From Mycolicibacillus parakoreensis (GTDB taxonomy: Bacteria; Actinomycetota; Actinomycetes; Mycobacteriales; Mycobacteriaceae): DNA of 64,000 nt. Made by a program: the position numbers and the translations under genes. The notes under the pieces were generated by a model. It was given only the letters and a program-made list of their open reading frames with translations. It was not told the DNA's origin and did not search any database. The DNA lies in assembly GCF_022370835.2 (NCBI RefSeq), contig NZ_CP092365.1, forward strand, positions 372,001 through 436,000, written 5' to 3'. Positions 58,752-64,000 of the stretch are shown one piece after another; the stretch's first letter is position 1, and every line of letters begins with the position of its first letter.

Positions 58752-59500
58752 TATGACCGGACTTCCTTGTCGCGCAGCGACTTCGGGTCGATGACCTCCC
58801 GGATCAGGGTCAGTTCGTCCTCGGTGGGCGGGCGGGTCTCCTCGGCGCTGTCCAGCCCGGCGACCGGAAACGACGTCTTCTCGGCGACCTCGGCGGCGCT
58901 GACGCCGGGGTGCAGGCTCAGCGCCCGCATGGTGTTGCCCGGTCCGCCGAAGTCGAACACCCCGAGGTTGGAGACCACCCGGTGGATGTCGACGAACCGG
59001 TAGGCGGGGTTGTCGGCGTCGATCTTGTCGTAGCCGATCCCGGAGACCACGTCGACGGCGTCGGCGAACACCCGGGTGGAGTGGTTGCCGACGAAGTAGC
59101 TGGTGGCGTGGTTGATGGTGTTGCCCGGCGCGCCGCGCACCCCGAACATCTGCCGGGTGGGGTGCTGCAGCGGGCCGAACGCGGAGATGTTCTGGTTGCC
59201 GTACCGATCGATCTGGTTGGCGCCCATCACCACGTGGCGCCGCCCCCAGGCCAGCGTCTCGAACACCCGGTGGAACGGCATCCAGCCCTCGATGGCGCCG
59301 GCGGCGCCCAGAGCCGGGGTGTCGGCCAGAAGGCGGGCCTCGCCGTCGGTGAGCAGGATGTCGGGGGAGAACGTCAGCCGGGCCAGCCGCGCCCCGACGC
59401 CGACCACGGTGGTCATCGGCGAGACCATGATCTCCCCGGCGTCGCGGAACATCTCCGCGCAGGCGGTCACACAGATTTCGGCTCGGCTGACCATGCTCAT
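58751..59500 (-). CDS. ipdB: IpdB, beta subunit of the ring-opening CoA hydrolase
   Basis: IpdAB has the CoA-transferase fold but hydrolyses a C-C bond, opening the last steroid ring (ring C). The 249-residue beta subunit contains VMGANQIDRYGNQNIS, the GAPGNTINHATSYF stretch and FDFGGPGNTMRALSLHPGV. The ATG overlaps the ipdA stop (ATGA), with GGAGGAAT upstream. It corresponds to Rv3552. Confidence 0.93.
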   Translation of the reverse strand: MSMVSRAEICVTACAEMFRDAGEIMVSPMTTVVGVGARLARLTFSPDILLTDGEARLLADTPALGAAGAIEGWMPFHRVFETLAWGRRHVVMGANQIDRYGNQNISAFGPLQHPTRQMFGVRGAPGNTINHATSYFVGNHSTRVFADAVDVVSGIGYDKIDADNPAYRFVDIHRVVSNLGVFDFGGPGNTMRALSLHPGVSAAEVAEKTSFPVAGLDSAEETRPPTEDELTLIREVIDPKSLRDKEVRS

Positions 59501-60372
59501 GATTCCTCCTGGAAGCGGCGCACCGCCGCCTGGTAGTCGGCCTCGCTGCCGGACAGATAGGTCGCGGTGAACTGCGCCCAGCCCTGCTCGGAGCCGGCCG
59601 CCTCGGCGTAGTGGCGCTGGAATTTCTCGTCGCGCCGGTAGTCGGGTTCGGCGGTGGTGAAGTGCGCCCCGCCGGGGGCTTCGACCACCACGTCGGTCAT
59701 CATCCGGTTGGCCAGCAGCGCCTGCGGCGGCACCGCCTCGATCAGTTCCGCGGTCGGCACGACCTTCTCCGCCGACAGGATCCGGCGGTCGGCGGCCATC
59801 AGGTACAGGTCGTCGAAGTAGGGGTCGATGCCGGTGTAGGCGGCGTTGCCGCGGGCATCGGCGAGGTTGAGGTGCACCAGGGCGGCGTCGAGGCGCAGCG
59901 CCGGCATCGCGATCAGCGTCTCGTGGTGGCCGTCGGTGGGATACGGCGAGGTGACGGTCTTGAGTTCGCCGTCCCAGAAGTCGGGCACCGAGGAGCCCAG
60001 CCCGGCGCGGGTGGGCACGAACGGCAACCGGGCGGCGGCGGCCTGCAGCCCGCCGCGCAGCATGCCCTCGTCCATCTCGCGGGCCTCGATCGAACCGGAC
60101 GTGCGCGCCTTCGCGAACCACGGGTCGTAGAACGGCGGGGAGTCCAGCGAGACGAACCCGTAGTAGACCCGGGCCACCTTGCCCGCCGCGCACAGCAGCC
60201 CCAGGTCCGGGCCGCCGTAGGTGACCACGGTCAGGTCGGTGACGTCGGTGCGCAGCAGCGCGCGCACCAGCGCCATCGGCTTGCGCCGCGACCCCCAGCC
60301 GCCCAGGCCGATCGTCATGCCGGGCTCGATGCCGGCGACCGCCTCGTCGAGGGTGGTCAGTTTGTCGCTCAT
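59497..60372 (-). CDS. ipdA: IpdA, alpha subunit of the ring-opening CoA hydrolase
   Basis: The 291-residue alpha subunit partners IpdB. It has the CoA-transferase start DEAVAGIEPGMTIGLGGWGSRRKPMALV, TVVTYGGPDLGLL, and ALVHLNLADARGNAAYTG. It corresponds to Rv3551. Its start overlaps the echA20 stop by four bases, so the subunits are translated together. Confidence 0.93.
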   Translation of the reverse strand: MSDKLTTLDEAVAGIEPGMTIGLGGWGSRRKPMALVRALLRTDVTDLTVVTYGGPDLGLLCAAGKVARVYYGFVSLDSPPFYDPWFAKARTSGSIEAREMDEGMLRGGLQAAAARLPFVPTRAGLGSSVPDFWDGELKTVTSPYPTDGHHETLIAMPALRLDAALVHLNLADARGNAAYTGIDPYFDDLYLMAADRRILSAEKVVPTAELIEAVPPQALLANRMMTDVVVEAPGGAHFTTAEPDYRRDEKFQRHYAEAAGSEQGWAQFTATYLSGSEADYQAAVRRFQEES

Positions 60373-61124
60373 TTCTTCCCCTTCTCGGTGCCGGCGAAGG
60401 CGTCGCGGTGTTCGTCGGCCACCCCGGCCAGGTTCAGCTCGAAGGTGAAGCCCTGCTCCATGCGGTAGCTGGAGTTGACCTTCTGCACGTCGATGAGGTT
60501 CAGCGCCTCCTTGGCCGCCCGGATCACCCGGGTGTCCTTGGCGGCGATGTCGCGGGCCACCCGCAGCGCGGCCTCGTCGAGGTCGTCGCGCGCCACCACC
60601 TCGTGCACCGACCCGAAGTGGGCCAGGGTGGCGGCGTCGACGGTGGCGGCGGTGAAAAACAGCCGGCGCATCAGGTGCTGGGGCACCAGCCGGGACAGGT
60701 GGGTGGCCGCGCCCAGCGCGCCGCGCTCCACCTCGGGCAGACCGAACTTCGCGTCGTCGGAGGCCACGATCACGTCGGCGTTGCCGACCAGACCGATGCC
60801 CCCGCCCACGCAGAAGCCGTTGACCGCGGCGATCACCGGCACCGCGCACTCGTAGACCGCCTTGAACGCGGCGAAGCAGCCGCGGTTGGCGTCGATCAGC
60901 GCGCTGAACCCCTCGGTGGTCTGCATCTCCTTGATGTCGACCCCGGCGTTGAAGCCGCGGCCGGTCGCGCGCAGGATCACCGCGTGGGTGGCCGTGTCGG
61001 CGCCGGCGGCGGTGAGCGCCTCGGCCAGCTCGAACCAGCCGGCCGACGGGATCGCGTTGACCGGGGGGTAGTCGACGGTGACCGCGACGATGCCCGGTTC
61101 GACGGTGGTGGAGGTGATCGGCAT
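60369..61124 (-). CDS. echA20: Enoyl-CoA hydratase-family ring-D hydrolase EchA20
   Basis: EchA20 is a crotonase-fold enzyme that opens ring D of the HIP-derived CoA ester. The 251-residue protein has GRGFNAGVDIKEM (oxyanion loop), NGFCVGGGIGLVGNADVIVASD and PEVERGALGAATHL. The ATG at 61124 has GGGAG upstream and fits the orthologue start MPITSTT; a GTG or ATG further upstream would enter the promoter. It corresponds to Rv3550. It is divergent from an SDR gene over a KstR2 box. Confidence 0.93.
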   Translation of the reverse strand: MPITSTTVEPGIVAVTVDYPPVNAIPSAGWFELAEALTAAGADTATHAVILRATGRGFNAGVDIKEMQTTEGFSALIDANRGCFAAFKAVYECAVPVIAAVNGFCVGGGIGLVGNADVIVASDDAKFGLPEVERGALGAATHLSRLVPQHLMRRLFFTAATVDAATLAHFGSVHEVVARDDLDEAALRVARDIAAKDTRVIRAAKEALNLIDVQKVNSSYRMEQGFTFELNLAGVADEHRDAFAGTEKGKK

Positions 61125-61163
61125 CGGGAGCTCCCTGGTCGGGTTCGGGGACACTAGTACCTA

Positions 61164-61177
61164 AGCAAGCACTTGCT
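61164..61177. promoter_or_regulatory. KstR2 operator (echA20/SDR)
   Basis: AGCAAGCACTTGCT fits AnCAAGnnCTTGnT exactly. It lies in the 68-bp divergent gap, three bases before the SDR -10 box. Confidence 0.92.
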
Positions 61178-61180
61178 TGG

Positions 61181-61192
61181 TACGCTAGCACA
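61181..61192 (+). promoter_or_regulatory. Leaderless-type promoter of the SDR gene
   Basis: TACGCT (61181-61186) ends six bases before the GTG at 61193. The spacing is the same as at fadE30. Confidence 0.6.
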
Positions 61193-61969
61193 GTGGCTGA
61201 TCCTGGTGTAGACGCGATCAACCTCGGCTTGAGCGGCCGGGTGGTGCTGGTGACCGGCGGGGTGCGCGGTGTCGGCGCGGGCATCTCCGCGGTCTTCGCC
61301 GAGCAGGGCGCGACGGTGGTGACCTGCGCGCGCCGTCCGGTCGACGGCCTGCCGCACGAGTTCCACGCCTGCGACGTGCGTGACGACGCCGCGGTCGCCG
61401 CGATGATCGCCGCGATCGCCGAGCGGCACGGCCGCCTCGACGCGGTGGTCAACAACGCCGGCGGCTCGCCGTACGCGCTGGCCGCCGACGCGTCGGCCAA
61501 CTTTCACCGCAAGATCGTCGAGTTGAACCTGCTCGGCCCGCTGTCGGTGGCCCAGCACGCCAACGCGGTGATGCAGACCCAGGACCGCGGTGGGGCGATC
61601 GTCAACATATCCAGCGTCTCGGCGCACCGGCCGTCCCCGGGCACCGCGGCCTACAGTGCGGCCAAGGCCGGGGTGGACAGCCTGACCACCACCCTGGCGG
61701 TGGAGTGGGCGCCGAAGGTGCGGGTGAACTCGGTGATCGTCGGGATGGTGGAGACCGAGCAGTCCGCACTGTTCTACGGTGACGCCGACTCGGTGGCCGC
61801 GGTGGCCGCCACCGTGCCGCTGGGCCGGCTGGCCACTCCCGCCGACGTCGGCTGGGCGGCGGCCTATCTCAGTTCCACCGCGGCGTCCTATGTCAGCGGC
61901 GCCACGCTGGCGGTGCACGGCGGCGGGGAGCCGCCGGCCTACCTCGGCGCCTCCAGCGCCAACAAGTAA
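61193..61969 (+). CDS. Short-chain dehydrogenase (Rv3549c family)
   Basis: A 258-residue SDR: cofactor loop VTGGVRGVGAGIS, NNAGG, and catalytic Ser/Tyr/Lys in SSVSAHRPSPGTAAYSAAKAG. It matches Rv3549c, first gene after the KstR2 box, and is expected to be induced by HIP-CoA. Its precise substrate is not established. The last residues ASSANK are read from a 12-bp repeat that continues beyond the stop. Confidence 0.88.
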   Translation: MADPGVDAINLGLSGRVVLVTGGVRGVGAGISAVFAEQGATVVTCARRPVDGLPHEFHACDVRDDAAVAAMIAAIAERHGRLDAVVNNAGGSPYALAADASANFHRKIVELNLLGPLSVAQHANAVMQTQDRGGAIVNISSVSAHRPSPGTAAYSAAKAGVDSLTTTLAVEWAPKVRVNSVIVGMVETEQSALFYGDADSVAAVAATVPLGRLATPADVGWAAAYLSSTAASYVSGATLAVHGGGEPPAYLGASSANK

Positions 61970-61993
61970 GCCAACAAGTCAGCCAACAAGTCA
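61958..61993. repeat. Three 12-bp tandem units over the SDR stop
   Basis: GCCAACAAGTAA (61958-61969) is followed by two copies of GCCAACAAGTCA (61970-61981, 61982-61993). The units are in frame; only the first has the TAA stop, the others read Ser (TCA). Confidence 0.95.
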
Positions 61994-62023
61994 GTTCGCC
62001 CTCTGGGAGCTAAGGAGACACAC

Positions 62024-62932
62024 ATGGGACTTCTCGACGGCCGCGTGGTCATCGTCACCGGCGCCGGCGGCGGCATCGGGCGCGCGCACGCGCTGGCGTT
62101 CGCCGCCGAGGGCGCGCGGGTGGTGGTCAACGACATCGGGGTGGGCCTCGACGGCTCCCCGGCCGGCGGCGGCAGCGCCGCCCAGACCGTCGTCGACGAG
62201 ATCGTCGCCGCCGGCGGCGAGGCGATCGCCAACGGCTCCAACGTCGCCGACTGGGGTGCGGCCGAGCAGTTGATCGCCGCCGCCGTCGAGCACTTCGGCG
62301 GGCTCGACGTGCTGGTCAACAACGCCGGGATCGTGCGTGACCGGATGCTGGCCAACACCAGCGAAGAGGAGTTCGACGCCGTCGTCGCGGTGCACCTCAA
62401 GGGCCACTTCGCCACCATGCGCCACGCCGCGGCCCACTGGCGCGCCCAGGCCAAGGCCGGTGCCGGCGTCGACGCCCGCATCATCAACACCACCTCCGGG
62501 GCCGGGCTGCAGGGCAGCGTCGGGCAGGCCAACTACTCGGCGGCCAAGGCCGGCATCGCCGCGCTGACCCTGGTGGCCTCGGCGGAGTTGGGCCGCTACG
62601 GGGTGACCGTCAACGCGATCGCGCCGGCGGCGCGCACCCGGATGACCGAGACCGTGTTCGCCGAGATGATGGCCACCCAGGAGTCCGACTTCGACGCGAT
62701 GGCCCCCGAGAACGTCTCCCCGCTGCTGGCCTGGCTGGCCAGTGTGGAGGCCCGCGACGTCACCGGGCAGGTCTTCGAGGTCGAGGGCGGGCTCATCCGG
62801 GTCGCCGAGGGCTGGGCGCACGGCCCGCAGGTGGACAAGGGCGCGCGCTGGGACCCGGCCGAACTCGGCCCCGTGGTCGCCGATCTGCTGGGCAAGGCCC
62901 GCGCCGCCGTGCCGGTGTACGGCTCGGCCTGA
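62024..62932 (+). CDS. Short-chain dehydrogenase (Rv3548c family)
   Basis: A 302-residue SDR of the multifunctional-enzyme/hydroxyacyl-CoA dehydrogenase type: VTGAGGGIGRAHALAFA, VLVNNAGIVRDRML and catalytic TTSGAGLQGSVGQANYSAAKAG. The C-terminal extension of about 50 residues is typical of this group. It corresponds to Rv3548c, in the KstR2 regulon. GGAG lies upstream of the ATG. It converges on ddn. Confidence 0.9.
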   Translation: MGLLDGRVVIVTGAGGGIGRAHALAFAAEGARVVVNDIGVGLDGSPAGGGSAAQTVVDEIVAAGGEAIANGSNVADWGAAEQLIAAAVEHFGGLDVLVNNAGIVRDRMLANTSEEEFDAVVAVHLKGHFATMRHAAAHWRAQAKAGAGVDARIINTTSGAGLQGSVGQANYSAAKAGIAALTLVASAELGRYGVTVNAIAPAARTRMTETVFAEMMATQESDFDAMAPENVSPLLAWLASVEARDVTGQVFEVEGGLIRVAEGWAHGPQVDKGARWDPAELGPVVADLLGKARAAVPVYGSA

Positions 62933-62951
62933 GGCCCGGAGCCGCGGGCGG

Positions 62952-64000
<1,049 letters not shown>

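Overview
This 64 kb window is chromosomal DNA of a non-tuberculous member of the Mycobacteriaceae. The evidence is very high GC, GTG starts and four-base start/stop overlaps, mycobacterial lipoproteins (LpqG, LpqF, LpqE), Lsr2, CarD, ClpC1, MhuD and Ddn, and a gene order that follows, with breaks, the Rv3546-Rv3624 segment of M. tuberculosis. M. tuberculosis locus names are given from memory of that order and of the protein families. No tRNA, rRNA, insertion sequence, prophage or CRISPR array was seen.

Layout. (1) 1-12.7 kb: end of hpt, lpqG, ephA and ftsH, then a folate cluster (folE-folP-folB-folK) and a pantothenate/CoA cluster (Rossmann/DUF2520 protein, panC, panD, coaX) around two membrane-protein genes. 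(2) 12.7-31 kb: lysS, lsr2, clpC1, lpqF, mhuD, mutY, a beta-carbonic anhydrase, the lpqE-radA-disA operon divergent from carD, the isoprenoid genes ispD-ispF, cysS, rlmB and an exported phosphodiesterase. This part is conserved housekeeping DNA. (3) 31-39 kb: the KstR steroid regulon, with kstR, fadE34, kshB and hsaA-hsaC-hsaB. KstR operators lie upstream of kstR/fadE34 and between kshB and hsaA. (4) 38.8-42.4 kb: an accessory block with alkane hydroxylase alkB, two rubredoxins, an apparent rubredoxin-reductase remnant, an unrecognised gene and a haemophore-like gene. (5) 42.4-64 kb: the KstR2 regulon for the last steroid rings (fadD3, fadE30-33, ipdF, kstR2, fadA6, ipdA-C, echA20 and two SDR genes), then ddn and the end of fadA5. 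It is interrupted by a lipase gene and by a PucR/PepSY/formate-dehydrogenase/LysR block.

How the genes work together. KshB supplies electrons to the 9-alpha-hydroxylase (oxygenase not in the window). HsaA/HsaB hydroxylate the opened A-ring and HsaC cleaves it. FadE34 acts on the side chain. The FadD3/FadE/Ipd/EchA20/FadA6 set degrades the HIP (C/D ring) remnant. The meta-cleavage hydrolase hsaD, normally inside the hsa operon, is absent here.

Most notable: the missing hsaD; the truncated reductase beside alkB; repeated short tandem duplications that span stop codons; a low-GC, TTA-containing mosaic in lysS/lsr2; and nearly identical leaderless promoter/start blocks on lysS and cysS. I did not find a wholly new defence or mobile system. 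Start sites follow homology to remembered orthologues, ribosome binding sites, or the spacing from a -10 box where a leaderless start seems likely.
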